Shown here: positions 1 through 8,767 of the stretch, in pieces | Layout of the letters: each line of letters begins with the position of its first letter | Position numbering within the stretch: position 1 is the stretch's first letter | Source of the DNA: Bilophila wadsworthia ATCC 49260 | Lineage (GTDB): Bacteria; Desulfobacterota; Desulfovibrionia; Desulfovibrionales; Desulfovibrionaceae | Assembly: GCF_000701705.1 (NCBI RefSeq) | Contig: NZ_JNJP01000051.1 | Location: 1 to 28,002, forward strand | Direction of reading: 5' to 3' | Length of the DNA: 28,002 nucleotides | The notes under the pieces: model-generated | What the model was told of the DNA's origin: nothing | The model's input: the letters and a program-made list of their open reading frames with translations, nothing else | Databases searched by the model: none | Program-made: the position numbers and the translations under genes

Positions 1-7
1 GAGGGGT

Positions 8-62
8 GTGGGGAGGGGAAGGAGAAGCCCTTCTTCAGAAGGGTTCTCCTTCCCCTCCCCAC
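8..62 (-). repeat. Gene-end palindrome, copy 1 (after polA)
   Basis: Near-perfect inverted repeat. The left arm (8-34) is purine-rich with a CCCTTCT tip, the loop is 2 nt, and the right arm (37-62) is pyrimidine-rich. All bases pair except one bulged G at 27. It begins 18 nt beyond the polA stop codon and probably acts as polA's transcription end or mRNA 3' stabiliser. It lacks a proper U-tract. The conserved box that follows other copies would lie outside the window. Confidence 0.85.
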
Positions 63-79
63 GTTTTCCCCTTTATAAA

Positions 80-2704
80 TTAATGCGCATCGCCCCAGTT
101 CTCGGCGGCCCCCCAGTCGGCCTTGAGGGGCACGTCGAGGACGATCCCGCCGGGACGGACGTTTGCCATGAGCGCGGCGACGCGCTCCCCGGCCTCCTGC
201 GCGGCGGCTTCGGGGACTTCAAGCAGCAGTTCGTCATGCACTTGGAGCAGCAGCTTGGCGTCCAGCGTGCGGAGAGTTTCGTCACCGTGGACGGCAAGCA
301 TGGCGAGCTTGATGATGTCCGCAGCGCTGCCCTGAATGAGCGTGTTGATGGCCTGACGCCGGGCGAGCGAACGCGCCTGCTGGCTTTCGGCCTGAATGTC
401 CGGCAGGGGGCGGCGACGCCCGGCAAGCGTGGTGACATAGCCCTGTTCGCGGGCCATTTCCTCGACGTTCTCGTAGAAATGCTTGAGCCCCTGCAGCCGT
501 TCAAAATAGCGGGCCATGAACGCCTTGGCTTCGGACAGCGGGATCTTGAGCTCTTGCGCCAGCTTCTGCGGGCCCATGCCGTAGATCAGCCCGAAGTTGA
601 TGGTCTTGGCGTTGCGGCGCTGATCCGGGGTGATCTCGGAAGGCGGGGCGTCGAAGAGGAGGCTGGCCGTGCGGGCGTGGATGTCCGCGCCTTCGCGGAA
701 GGCCGCCAGCAGCGTCTCGTCGCGGGAAAGATGCGCCAGTACCCGCAGTTCGATCTGCGAATAGTCCGCCGAGATGAGCTTTTTGCCTTCTGGCGCGGTG
801 AAGCAGGCGCGCATCCGGCGTCCGAGCGCTCCGCGCACCGGGATGTTCTGGAGATTCGGGTTGCTGGACGAAAGGCGGCCCGTTGCGGTGGCAAGCTGGT
901 TGAACGTGGTCCGGATGCGTCCGTCGCCGCCCATGAGCCGGGGCAGCGGTTCCAGATAGGTCGAGCGCAGCTTTTCCAGCTTGCGGAATTCAAGGAGCGC
1001 GTCCACCACCGGATGGTGGCCGGAGAGTTTTTCCAGCACGTCCTGCGAGGTGGAAGCCTGCCCGCCGCGCGTTTTGCCGGAAACAGGGAGCTTCAGGCGG
1101 TTGAACAGCACGTCCCCGAGCTGCTGTGCGGAACGGATGTTGAACGGCCCTTGCGCCTCGCGGTAAACGTCCTCGGTGATGCGGTCCAGATCCTTCTGCA
1201 CTTCTTCCAGAAAACCGGCGAGCGCTTCCGCGTCGAGCTTGACGCCCGCGCTTTCCATATCCGCAAGCACCGGGATAAGCGGCAGTTCGAGCGTCTTCAT
1301 GAGCTCGACGAGGTGCGCGCCGGACAGCCGTTTGAGCAGTTGGTCGGTCATGGTGAGGGCGAGAAGGCCGGGATTGGCCGCCGAAAGCCCGAGCGCCGTG
1401 CCCCAGCGGGCGGACAGCTTGGGCCAGCCGTAGTCGCGGTCCTCCGGCTCCAGTAGGTAGCTGGCAAGCCCGAGATCGAACCATTTTTCCGGCGGGATGC
1501 GTCCCCAGTCCGCGTGCGTGTGCAGCAGCGCCTTGACGTCCGGCGCGATCACGAACTTCGCCTTGAGCAGGCGGTCCACGAGCTTGGGCGTCAGGCCGGT
1601 ATAGACGATTTCCTTATCCCCGACGGCGATGGCGAGTTCGCCGTGCCCGCCGAGCACCGCCACGGGGTTGCCTTCCAGCGCGTCGAAGAAGGGATCGGAG
1701 GCGTCGCGGAGGCGCTGGCGCGGTTCGGCCTTGGGCGTGTCGAGCAGGGAAAGCTGGCGCATGGAGCCGCTTTTTCCGGAATCCACCGTTTCCGAAGCGT
1801 CGTGCTCCACGGCCACGCGTCCGTCGCGGATGAGCGTGGCGAGTTCGCGCTCAAGAGAGCTGAGCTCGAATTCGCGGAGCAGGGTGGCGGCTTCCTGCCG
1901 GTTCACCGGGCGCACGCGCATGGCGTCGAGCGTGAGGGAGGCGCAGCGGCTGGTGTCCAGCGTGGTGAGCTGGCGGTACAGGAACATGGCTTCGAGCTGG
2001 CCGTCGAATTTTTTTTGCAGGGCGGGCTTCATGGAGGCGAAGCCGTCCCGGATGGCTTCCAGCGAGGCGTACTCGTGGAACAGCTTTTCCGCCGTCTTCG
2101 GCCCCACGCCGCGGACGCCGGGGATGTTGTCGCTGGAGTCGCCGATGATCGCCTGCACGTCCGGCCATTGCGTGGGCTTGAGGCCCGTTTCTTCCTCGAA
2201 GCTCTTGAGGGTGACGATTTTTTCGTCCCTGCTGGCAGGGTCCCACATCATGACGTTGTCATGCAGGCACTGCTTGAGGTCCTTGTCGGTAGCCACGAGG
2301 ATCACCGGGCGTTCCTCGCGGTAGCGCTTGGCAAGCGAGGCGAGGCAGTCGTCCGCCTCGCAGCTGTCGGAGACTTCGAGGTGCAGGCCGAGCGCCTTGA
2401 TGAGCCGATGGATGGGATCGATCTGCTTGATGAGGTCTTCCGGGGTGGCGCTGCGCTGCGCCTTGTAGAGCGGGAAAAGCTCGTGCCGGAAGTTGGGGCC
2501 GTGCCCGTCGAGCACGAAGGCGAAATGCTTGGGCTGTTCCTCGCGGAGGATGCGCATGAGGATGCGGGCCACGATGAACAGCGCGCTCGTCGGGAATCCG
2601 TCCGAACGCTGCATACTCTGGTTGGCGTAGAATCCCCGGTATACGAAGGCCGATCCGTCCATAAGATAGATCGGCTCCTGCTCAAATCGCTGCTTGATGC
2701 TCAT
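80..2704 (-). CDS. polA: DNA polymerase I
   Basis: Family A DNA polymerase of 874 aa, acting in lagging-strand maturation and repair. The N-terminal 5'-3' exonuclease (flap) domain starts with LMDGSAFVYRGFYA and runs to about residue 300. A 3'-5' exonuclease-fold domain follows (about 330-490). The polymerase domain holds motif A (DYSQIELR, Asp647), motif B (RRNAKTINFGLIYG) and motif C (VHDE, Asp824). The reading frame continues upstream to 2953, but that extension has no conserved sequence and crosses a palindrome. The ATG at 2704 is preceded by GGAG at a good distance and opens directly into the flap-nuclease domain. The proofreading domain appears degenerate: the DxE motif of exonuclease site I is not visible where expected (region VAVLGGHGE). 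Polymerase identity is certain; loss of proofreading is inferred from motif absence. Confidence 0.97.
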   Translation of the reverse strand: MSIKQRFEQEPIYLMDGSAFVYRGFYANQSMQRSDGFPTSALFIVARILMRILREEQPKHFAFVLDGHGPNFRHELFPLYKAQRSATPEDLIKQIDPIHRLIKALGLHLEVSDSCEADDCLASLAKRYREERPVILVATDKDLKQCLHDNVMMWDPASRDEKIVTLKSFEEETGLKPTQWPDVQAIIGDSSDNIPGVRGVGPKTAEKLFHEYASLEAIRDGFASMKPALQKKFDGQLEAMFLYRQLTTLDTSRCASLTLDAMRVRPVNRQEAATLLREFELSSLERELATLIRDGRVAVEHDASETVDSGKSGSMRQLSLLDTPKAEPRQRLRDASDPFFDALEGNPVAVLGGHGELAIAVGDKEIVYTGLTPKLVDRLLKAKFVIAPDVKALLHTHADWGRIPPEKWFDLGLASYLLEPEDRDYGWPKLSARWGTALGLSAANPGLLALTMTDQLLKRLSGAHLVELMKTLELPLIPVLADMESAGVKLDAEALAGFLEEVQKDLDRITEDVYREAQGPFNIRSAQQLGDVLFNRLKLPVSGKTRGGQASTSQDVLEKLSGHHPVVDALLEFRKLEKLRSTYLEPLPRLMGGDGRIRTTFNQLATATGRLSSSNPNLQNIPVRGALGRRMRACFTAPEGKKLISADYSQIELRVLAHLSRDETLLAAFREGADIHARTASLLFDAPPSEITPDQRRNAKTINFGLIYGMGPQKLAQELKIPLSEAKAFMARYFERLQGLKHFYENVEEMAREQGYVTTLAGRRRPLPDIQAESQQARSLARRQAINTLIQGSAADIIKLAMLAVHGDETLRTLDAKLLLQVHDELLLEVPEAAAQEAGERVAALMANVRPGGIVLDVPLKADWGAAENWGDAH

Positions 2705-2875
2705 AGTTTCTCCAAGAGGGCAACCGGGGATTTTCCCCGCACCGGCTAGACTGCTCCGGCGGGATGTCCGCATCCGGCTCCTCAGAACTGATTCGCTCTC
2801 AAAATATTTTTCCGGACCCGATCCGCGCCCCCGGCCTTCACCTTCCGGAAAACCGGAAAGAGGGATTCGATAAGG

Positions 2876-2953
2876 CCAAAAGTCTTTGGGGAGAGGGGAG
2901 GGTTTGGGAGGGGGAGAGGCCCTTTCTCCAGAAAGGGCCTCTCCCCCTCCCAA
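2876..2953 (-). repeat. Gene-end palindrome, copy 2, with conserved box
   Basis: A perfect 24-bp stem (2904-2927 with 2930-2953) with a 2-nt loop, ending 3 nt from the stop codon of the tRNA-thiolation gene (TAG read on the minus strand at 2959-2957). Fourteen bases further in gene orientation is the box CCAAAGACTTTTGG (2889-2876, minus strand), itself a small palindrome. It lies between polA and the upstream gene, both on the minus strand, so it would separate their transcripts. Confidence 0.85.
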
Positions 2954-2956
2954 TCT

Positions 2957-3868
2957 CTACTCTTTCCCTTCCTTGACGACTTCCCGGATGCGGCAGACGC
3001 CGCACACCCCGGAGGATGTCGGGTAGCCGCAGACGGTGCAGGGGGCGAGGGCGTCGCCTTCCGTCCTTTCGAGCCCGGCGAAGGCGGAACGCCCGCGCTT
3101 GAGGAAGTCCACGTAGAAGGAAAGCTTGCGTCCGGGCATTTCCTCTTCAAGCTGGTTCCAGAGCCCCTTGTAGTACGTGAAGCTCGCGCCCGCGCTGTAA
3201 GGGCAGGGCGTATGATGGTGCTCGATCTCTTCGAGGAAGGCGTACGTCGCGGTTTCAAATTCGGTCAGACGCCAGAAGGGTTTTACCTTGCGGGCGAAGC
3301 CGTCTTCCCCGTCGAGGCGCGGGCCCTGATCCGACAGGTAGCCGACGTCCCAGCGGAGGGTGTTGCTGAACAGGCGGGCGATCTCGTCGTCGAGGTTGTG
3401 CCCGGTGGCAAGGGCGGTGAAGCCTTCTTCAAGCGCCGTCTTGTTGAAATAGTGCCGTTTGATCTTGCCGCAGGCGGAACAGATGGGACGCTTGAGGCGC
3501 TGCTTGACCAGCGGGATGGCAAGCCCTTCCCTGGCCATTTCCTTGACGATGAGCTTGAAGCCGTGCTTGCCGCAGAAGCGTTCGATGACCCCGCGCACGA
3601 TTTCGGACGAGCCGGGGATGCCGAGGTCGATGTGCAGGCCGGTAACGTCATAGCCCTGACGCGAAAGTTCCAGCATGAGGGACAGGGAATCCTTGCCGCC
3701 GGACAGGGCGACGAGGATGCGGTCCTCGTGGGTGAACAGCTTTCCGGTTTCGATGCCGCGGGCGACCTGCGCGGAGAAGAAATCCCGGAAGCAGTTTTCA
3801 CAGAATCCGGTGTTGTGGCTCGGCAGGGAAATGATGGCCGTGGCGGACTTGCAGCGTTTGCATATCAT
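2957..3868 (-). CDS. TtuA/TtcA-family tRNA thiolation enzyme (PP-loop ATPase)
   Basis: 303-aa adenylating enzyme of the N-type ATP pyrophosphatase superfamily, predicted to replace oxygen by sulfur in a tRNA base. The PP-loop motif SGGKDS is at residues 56-61. The N terminus carries CKRC and CENC pairs (Cys3, 6, 23, 26) and the C terminus CTVC plus CGVC, giving two zinc-finger-like modules as in the TtuA/Ncs6 group rather than classical TtcA. A central CSAC pair and the later PCPYSAG cysteine fit the three ligands that hold a catalytic [4Fe-4S] cluster in TtuA. The ATG at 3868 has GGAG about 11 nt upstream, a slightly long spacing. It is an apparently single gene followed at once by a gene-end palindrome. 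Whether the product is s2U or s2C cannot be read from sequence, and no sulfur-carrier gene is nearby. Confidence 0.85.
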   Translation of the reverse strand: MICKRCKSATAIISLPSHNTGFCENCFRDFFSAQVARGIETGKLFTHEDRILVALSGGKDSLSLMLELSRQGYDVTGLHIDLGIPGSSEIVRGVIERFCGKHGFKLIVKEMAREGLAIPLVKQRLKRPICSACGKIKRHYFNKTALEEGFTALATGHNLDDEIARLFSNTLRWDVGYLSDQGPRLDGEDGFARKVKPFWRLTEFETATYAFLEEIEHHHTPCPYSAGASFTYYKGLWNQLEEEMPGRKLSFYVDFLKRGRSAFAGLERTEGDALAPCTVCGYPTSSGVCGVCRIREVVKEGKE

Positions 3869-4035
3869 GATGAGGCGAACTCCGGGGCAGGGCGCGGTTG
3901 CGCGCTGCGGATTGGATGGCCCGGCGTGAAACCGGTTAACTGGTTTTTCTATCTGGCGTGCGAGAGCCTTGTCAAGCCGGGAAAAACGGGCGGAACACGC
4001 GGCTGCGGCATGATTTTTTTATGCGGGAGGGGTGA

Positions 4036-4053
4036 TTGTGATCCCGATCACTG
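4036..4053 (+). promoter_or_regulatory. Crp/HcpR-like operator upstream of hcp
   Basis: TTGTGA-N6-TCACTG; its core GTGATC-CC-GATCAC is a perfect palindrome. The form TGTGA-N6-TCACA is the Crp-family consensus and matches the type of site described for HcpR in Desulfovibrio. It lies about 75 nt before the hcp start, and the likely regulator is encoded two features downstream. No convincing -35/-10 pair was identified between it and the gene. Confidence 0.65.
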
Positions 4054-4124
4054 CCTTTTTTCGGTAAAGAAGGGAATGTCCGTTTACAAGATGATGTCGT
4101 TTCCCCTCAACTCTGGAGGTTTCC

Positions 4125-5741
4125 ATGTTTTGCAATCAGTGTGAACAGACGGCGAAGGGCACGGGCTGCACGGTTATGGGCGTTTGCGGCAAGCTGGCTC
4201 CGGTGGCCGATCTTCAGGACCATGTGATCTATGCCCTGCGGCTGCTGTCCCGCACGGCGCTCAAGGCCCGCGCCAAGGGCGTGCTCGAGCAGGATACGGA
4301 CGACTTTACCGTCCGCGCGCTGTTCTCCACCCTTACCAACGTGAATTTCGATCCCGCGGCCCTTGAAGAAGTGGCGCGGGAAGCCATACGCCGCCGCAAG
4401 GCGCTCGCTACGAAGCTCGGCTGTACGCCGGATACCTGTGACGCGGCTGTGGATGCCGACTGGGAAAGCATCCGGAAGGTGCAGGCCGGGACCGACCGTT
4501 TCAGCGACGACGTGAACGTCCGTTCCGCCATGCAGCTGCTCCTGTACGGGCTGAAGGGCGTAGCCGCCTATGCGGATCACGCGGCGGTCCTTGGCCAGCG
4601 TGACCCGGAACTGAACGCCTTCGTCTACGAGGCGCTCGCCGCCGGGATGCCCGACAAGGACGGCACGCCGGACAAGGCGCGCAGCCTTGAAGATTGGCTG
4701 GATCTGGTCCTGCGCTGCGGCAAGGCCAACCTGAAGGCGATGGAGCTTCTGGACGCCGGGAACACCAAGGCGTTCGGCGATCCCGTCCCCACGCAGGTTT
4801 CCCTCGGGCATCGCCAAGGCAAGGCCATCCTCGTTTCCGGGCATGATCTCGAAGACCTGTACGAACTGCTGAAGCAGACGCAGGGCACGGGCATCAACAT
4901 CTACACCCACGGCGAAATGCTGCCCGCGCACGGGTATCCGGTGCTCAAGGCGTTCCCGCATTTTGTGGGGCATTACGGCACGGCGTGGCAGAACCAGCAG
5001 AAGGAACTGCCCGGTTTCCCCGGCGCGGTGCTGTTCACCACCAACTGTATCCAGAACCCCAAGGATTACGGCGGGAAGGTGTTCACCTCCGGCATCGTGG
5101 GCTGGCCGGGCCTTGTGCATATCAAGAACCGGGACTTCGCGCCGCTCATCCTCAAGGCGCTGGAACTGCCCGGATTCGCGGAAGACGCGCCGGGCAAGGA
5201 AGTGACCGTGGGCTTCGGGCGCAAGACGCTGCTGGACGCCGCCCCCGCCGTGCTTGACGCGGTGAAGTCCGGGGCCGTGCGCCACATCTTCCTCGTGGGC
5301 GGCTGCGACGGCGCGAAGCCGGGCCGCAACTACTACACCGAATTTGTGGAAAAGACCCCGCAGGATACGCTCATCCTCACGCTGGCGTGCGGCAAGTTCC
5401 GCTTCTTCGACAAGGATCTCGGCAAGATCGGGCCGTTCCCGCGCCTTTTGGACGTGGGGCAGTGCAACGATGCCTATTCCGCCGTCAAGGTGGCGCTGGC
5501 GCTGGCCGACGCGCTCAAGTGCGGCGTCAACGATCTGCCGCTCTCGCTGGTGCTGTCGTGGTATGAGCAGAAGGCCGTGGCCATCCTGCTGACCCTGCTC
5601 GCCCTCGGCGTGAAGAACATCCACCTCGGACCGAGCCTCCCGGCCTTCGTGTCCCCCGACATCCTTAATCTGCTGGTCGAAAACTGGGGCATCAAGCCCA
5701 TTTCCACCCCTGACGAGGATTTGAAGGCCCTTCTGGGCTAA
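4125..5741 (+). CDS. hcp: Hydroxylamine reductase / hybrid-cluster protein (prismane protein), class I
   Basis: 538-aa cytoplasmic Hcp. It starts MFCNQCEQTAKGTGC and has the N-terminal cysteine pattern CX2CX8CX5C (Cys3, 6, 15, 21) of class I Hcp, the strict-anaerobe form binding a [4Fe-4S] cluster. Further conserved cysteines that would carry the hybrid 4Fe-2O-2S cluster are visible in TTNCIQNP, VGGCDGAK, LACGKF and VGQCNDAYS. Hcp proteins reduce hydroxylamine in vitro and are linked to NO detoxification and protein S-nitrosylation in vivo. Ideal ribosome-binding site CTGGAGG precedes the ATG. It is probably monocistronic, with a strong hairpin behind it and a Crp-type palindrome ahead. No hcr reductase is in the window. 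Confidence 0.97.
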   Translation: MFCNQCEQTAKGTGCTVMGVCGKLAPVADLQDHVIYALRLLSRTALKARAKGVLEQDTDDFTVRALFSTLTNVNFDPAALEEVAREAIRRRKALATKLGCTPDTCDAAVDADWESIRKVQAGTDRFSDDVNVRSAMQLLLYGLKGVAAYADHAAVLGQRDPELNAFVYEALAAGMPDKDGTPDKARSLEDWLDLVLRCGKANLKAMELLDAGNTKAFGDPVPTQVSLGHRQGKAILVSGHDLEDLYELLKQTQGTGINIYTHGEMLPAHGYPVLKAFPHFVGHYGTAWQNQQKELPGFPGAVLFTTNCIQNPKDYGGKVFTSGIVGWPGLVHIKNRDFAPLILKALELPGFAEDAPGKEVTVGFGRKTLLDAAPAVLDAVKSGAVRHIFLVGGCDGAKPGRNYYTEFVEKTPQDTLILTLACGKFRFFDKDLGKIGPFPRLLDVGQCNDAYSAVKVALALADALKCGVNDLPLSLVLSWYEQKAVAILLTLLALGVKNIHLGPSLPAFVSPDILNLLVENWGIKPISTPDEDLKALLG

Positions 5742-5830
5742 GTACGGGGGATGGGCTTCTTCCGCGTGCCCTGTGACGCCGCAGGGCTGCCGCGCAGGGG
5801 CTCGCCAACCCATCCGTCAACAGTCATGCA

Positions 5831-5874
5831 GCAAAAAGGGCGGAAGCTTTTTTGGAAGCTCCCGTCCTTTTTGC
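5831..5874 (+). terminator. Rho-independent-like terminator after hcp
   Basis: Two 19-nt arms (5831-5849 and 5856-5874) match at 17 of 19 positions around a 6-nt loop, with A5/T5 tracts at the base. It starts about 90 nt after the hcp stop. Because of the T-tract in the 3' arm it can act on plus-strand transcripts. It separates hcp from the regulator gene. Confidence 0.7.
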
Positions 5875-5921
5875 ATTTGGAACCTTTGGTGCGGAAACGC
5901 TTGCGTCTGGCAAGGACTCCG

Positions 5922-5944
5922 GTGTATTTTTCAAGGAAATACAC
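5922..5944. promoter_or_regulatory. Inverted repeat ahead of the Crp/Fnr regulator gene
   Basis: GTGTATTT (5922-5929) and AAATACAC (5937-5944) form a perfect 8-bp inverted repeat with a 7-nt spacer, just upstream of the regulator's ribosome-binding site (GGAG at 5954-5957). The position suits an operator, possibly for autoregulation, or a leader hairpin. The sequence differs from the TGTGA-type site ahead of hcp. Confidence 0.4.
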
Positions 5945-5962
5945 TGTGAAACAGGAGCGGGC

Positions 5963-6646
5963 ATGTCAAACGAACGGTTGGAAGTGCTCGGGGGCTTGCC
6001 GCTGTTTGAGCCGTTGTCCCCGGACGAGCGGGAACGTCTCGCTGCGGGGTGCCGGATGCGCACGTTTGCGCGCGGGGCGGCCCTGTTCCGTGAGGGGGAA
6101 CGCGCCGACGGTATGCACATAGTACTGCGCGGCGTCGTGAAGGTCGTCCGGTTCGCTCCCGACGGGCGGGAGATGGTGCTTCATCTTGTCCGTAAGGGAA
6201 ACACGATCGGCGAGGCCGCAATGTTCCAGAAGGGGACGTTCCCCGCGTCCGCCGTGGCCGTGGACGATGTGGAAACCCTGTTCCTTCCGGCGGATGCGCT
6301 GTTCACGCTGGTGACGGAAAATCCGGAGATGGCCTTGCGGATGCTCGCGGCGCTGTCGCTTCGCCTGCGGATGTTCGCGCACAAGCTGGCGGCGCAGGGG
6401 CAGGGCGGTGCGGCCTGCCGGCTTGCCACGTATTTGCTGCACAGAAGGCAGATTGGGGGTGGGGACTGCATCCGGCTCGGGGTTTCCCGGGAAGTGCTCG
6501 CCAATCTGCTCGGACTGGCCCGTGAAACGCTTTCCCGCCAGCTGTCCCGGTTCTCCGAGGCGGGTTTGGTCGAGCTGAGGGGAAAAGACATCGTTATTCT
6601 TGACGTTCCCGCTTTGCAGGCCACTGCCGCAGAGGGAGACAGATAG
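5963..6646 (+). CDS. Crp/Fnr-family transcriptional regulator, probable HcpR
   Basis: 227-aa regulator. An N-terminal cyclic-nucleotide-binding-type beta-barrel (about residues 10-125, with LFREGERADGMHIVLRG and GNTIGEAAMF) is followed by a long dimerisation helix and a C-terminal Crp-type winged helix (SREVLANLLGLARETLSRQL). It lacks the FNR N-terminal cysteine set, so it is not an oxygen-sensing FNR. In Desulfovibrio the HcpR regulator of hcp is encoded next to hcp and belongs to this family, so HcpR is the best guess from context. The frame is open from 5852, but the ATG at 5963 has a GGAG box and starts at the typical family N terminus. It is followed after 63 nt by a hybrid histidine kinase, probably in one operon. 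Confidence 0.88.
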   Translation: MSNERLEVLGGLPLFEPLSPDERERLAAGCRMRTFARGAALFREGERADGMHIVLRGVVKVVRFAPDGREMVLHLVRKGNTIGEAAMFQKGTFPASAVAVDDVETLFLPADALFTLVTENPEMALRMLAALSLRLRMFAHKLAAQGQGGAACRLATYLLHRRQIGGGDCIRLGVSREVLANLLGLARETLSRQLSRFSEAGLVELRGKDIVILDVPALQATAAEGDR

Positions 6647-6709
6647 GTGGAATGTTGGATACGCTCCGAGGGTTCCGGTTTGCGGAATCGCGGCGGAGGA
6701 GGGTGGGCT

Positions 6710-8722
6710 ATGGGGATCGACGCGGACATGTTCAACAGTCCCGAATGGATGAGCGAGGCTCTTCGGATCGGCAATACGGGCCTTTGGGCCATTGAGGTCG
6801 ACGAGGAAAACGGAAAGCACCGGATGACGGCCAACGAGACCATGTTGCTGTTGCTCGGTCTGGAGACGCACCCTTCACCGGAGGACTGTTTCAGGCATTG
6901 GTATGGTCGCGTGGATGAAGCCTATCGCGCCGCGGTGGACGAGTGCGTGGGAAAGATGCTCAGCACCGGACAGCGGTATGAAGTCCAGTACCCGTGGCTC
7001 CATCCCGTATGCGGGCGTATTTTTGTGCGCTGCGGCGGCAAGCTGTTGCCCGGACGCAGCAAGAACGGCTTGTTGCGCTTAAAAGGATACCATCAGGACG
7101 TCAGAGAGCTGGAGAGTATGCGGGAACGGCTGCGCGAGAATCTTTCCCGGTTCGAAACGGCCTGCCGGATCGGCCGGATAGGCGTATTCGAGTGCACGCG
7201 GGGCAGCCGGATTCTTTTTTCCGCCAACGACATTTTTTTCGAGCAGTTCGGCATCCCCGCCGACATGGTGTGTTTTTCCGCGTTCAGAGGATTATGGAGC
7301 CGCATAGCGCCGGGCTGCCGGAAGCGGGTGCTGGAAGCGCTGCGCCGATCCTCATGGAAGCCGGGGCTGTGCGAACGTTTTGAGATCGAACTGCTGGACC
7401 CGGAAAAGGGTTCGCGGTGGTTCGATTTCGAGTGTGAATTCTCGCGGGACGGCGATGCCGTCCGGGCGGTTGGCTACGTCGCCGACATCACCGAGCACAA
7501 GCAGCATGAGGCTTCCCTGCGCATGGCCGCCGAGGCAGCGGAGGCCGCCAACCGGGCCAAGTCATCCTTCCTCGCCAACATGAGCCACGAGCTGCGGACG
7601 CCCATGAACGCGATCATCGGCCTTTCCTATCTGGCCTTGAAGACGGATTTGACCACGCAGCAGTATGAATACATTTCCCGGATCAGCGAATCGAGCACGG
7701 CCTTGCTCGGCATCCTCAACGATATCCTTGATCTGACCAAGGTCGAGGCCAACAAGCTGGAATTGGCCCGCACTCCCTTTAATCTCAAGAAAGAGCTTGG
7801 TATCCTTGCCGCAGTAGTGCTTCCGGAAGCCGAGGGGAAAGGGCTTGAGTTTTCTTTGGAGATCGCCCCGGATGTGCCTTTGCTGCTTATGGGCGACGCC
7901 CTGCGCGTCCGGCAGGTCCTTCTCAATCTGTGCAACAACGCCGTGAAGTTTACCGACGAGGGGTCGGTCAGCCTGCGCGTCCGTGTGGTGGATTCCACCA
8001 ACACGCGCGTGCGGCTGGAGTTTGTGGTCCGTGATTGCGGCATCGGCATCCCCGAATCGGAAATAGGGCGCATTTTCAGCCCGTTCATGCAGGTGGACGA
8101 ATCCGCCACCCGCCGTTTCGGCGGCACGGGGCTCGGGCTTGCCATCAGCAAGCGGCTTGTGGAACTCATGGGCGGCACGCTGACCGTGGGGAGCCGCGTC
8201 AACAAGGGCAGTACGTTCCGGGTTGAGCTGGCCTTCCCGTTGGCTGAAGACGTTCCGCCGGGTGATGCCGGTTCGTTCTGCTCCGGGGGCAATGTTCCGG
8301 ACGAGAGCCTGCCCCTTGGGGATTTGGTTGGGCAGCGGGTCCTTGTGGTGGAGGACAACGAGCTCAATCAGTATGTGATCCTCAACATGCTCGCCCGGTT
8401 TGGCGTGGAGACGTGCGTGGCGGAGAATGGGCGGGACGCCGTGGACCGCTATGCGGAAGATCAGGATTTCGACGTGATTTTGATGGATGTGCAGATGCCG
8501 GTCATGAACGGCTATGACGCCACGCGGCGCATCCGTGAGAGCGGCTTGCCCCGCTGCCGGAGCGTCCCCATCCTTGCCATGACCGCCCACGCCATGCGCG
8601 GCGACGAGGAGCGGAGTTTCGCCGCCGGGATGAACGCGCATCTCACCAAGCCCATTGATGTGCGGGAGCTTGTGTTCAGCCTGTCCCGCTGGGGAAGCGC
8701 CGCGCGGCGAAACCGCAAATAG
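6710..8722 (+). CDS. Soluble PAS-domain hybrid histidine kinase
   Basis: 670-aa sensor kinase. No membrane segment is visible, so it is cytoplasmic. The N-terminal 280 residues look like two PAS-type sensing domains joined by a short coiled segment (the second ends YVADITEHKQ). A HisKA domain follows with phosphoacceptor His293 in NMSHELRTPMNA. The ATPase domain has the N box (NNAVKF), G1 (DCGIGIPE) and G2 (GGTGLGLA). The C-terminal receiver has Asp593 in ILMDVQMPVMNG and Lys647. No Hpt domain or output domain is present. A GTG directly after the regulator stop is in frame (6647), but the ATG at 6710 has a strong GGAGGAGGG box. Co-location with the Crp/Fnr gene suggests a joint stress circuit; the cognate phosphotransfer partner is not in the window. 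Confidence 0.93.
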   Translation: MGIDADMFNSPEWMSEALRIGNTGLWAIEVDEENGKHRMTANETMLLLLGLETHPSPEDCFRHWYGRVDEAYRAAVDECVGKMLSTGQRYEVQYPWLHPVCGRIFVRCGGKLLPGRSKNGLLRLKGYHQDVRELESMRERLRENLSRFETACRIGRIGVFECTRGSRILFSANDIFFEQFGIPADMVCFSAFRGLWSRIAPGCRKRVLEALRRSSWKPGLCERFEIELLDPEKGSRWFDFECEFSRDGDAVRAVGYVADITEHKQHEASLRMAAEAAEAANRAKSSFLANMSHELRTPMNAIIGLSYLALKTDLTTQQYEYISRISESSTALLGILNDILDLTKVEANKLELARTPFNLKKELGILAAVVLPEAEGKGLEFSLEIAPDVPLLLMGDALRVRQVLLNLCNNAVKFTDEGSVSLRVRVVDSTNTRVRLEFVVRDCGIGIPESEIGRIFSPFMQVDESATRRFGGTGLGLAISKRLVELMGGTLTVGSRVNKGSTFRVELAFPLAEDVPPGDAGSFCSGGNVPDESLPLGDLVGQRVLVVEDNELNQYVILNMLARFGVETCVAENGRDAVDRYAEDQDFDVILMDVQMPVMNGYDATRRIRESGLPRCRSVPILAMTAHAMRGDEERSFAAGMNAHLTKPIDVRELVFSLSRWGSAARRNRK

Positions 8723-8767
8723 CAAGGGAATTCCTGCGGAGTCGTCCGGAGTCCCGAGGAGAACGCC

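Noticed and set aside
2705..2953. N-terminal extension of polA
   Set aside because: In frame, but it reads through a 24-bp palindrome, lacks conservation, and a proper ribosome-binding site marks the internal ATG at 2704.
2764..2976. Small open frame on the plus strand between polA and the thiolation gene
   Set aside because: Its sequence is the gene-end palindrome and flank translated; no start signal.
4107..5813. Long open frame (568 codons) on the strand opposite hcp
   Set aside because: It mirrors the hcp reading frame in GC-rich DNA, has no recognisable domain and overlaps a certain gene along its whole length.
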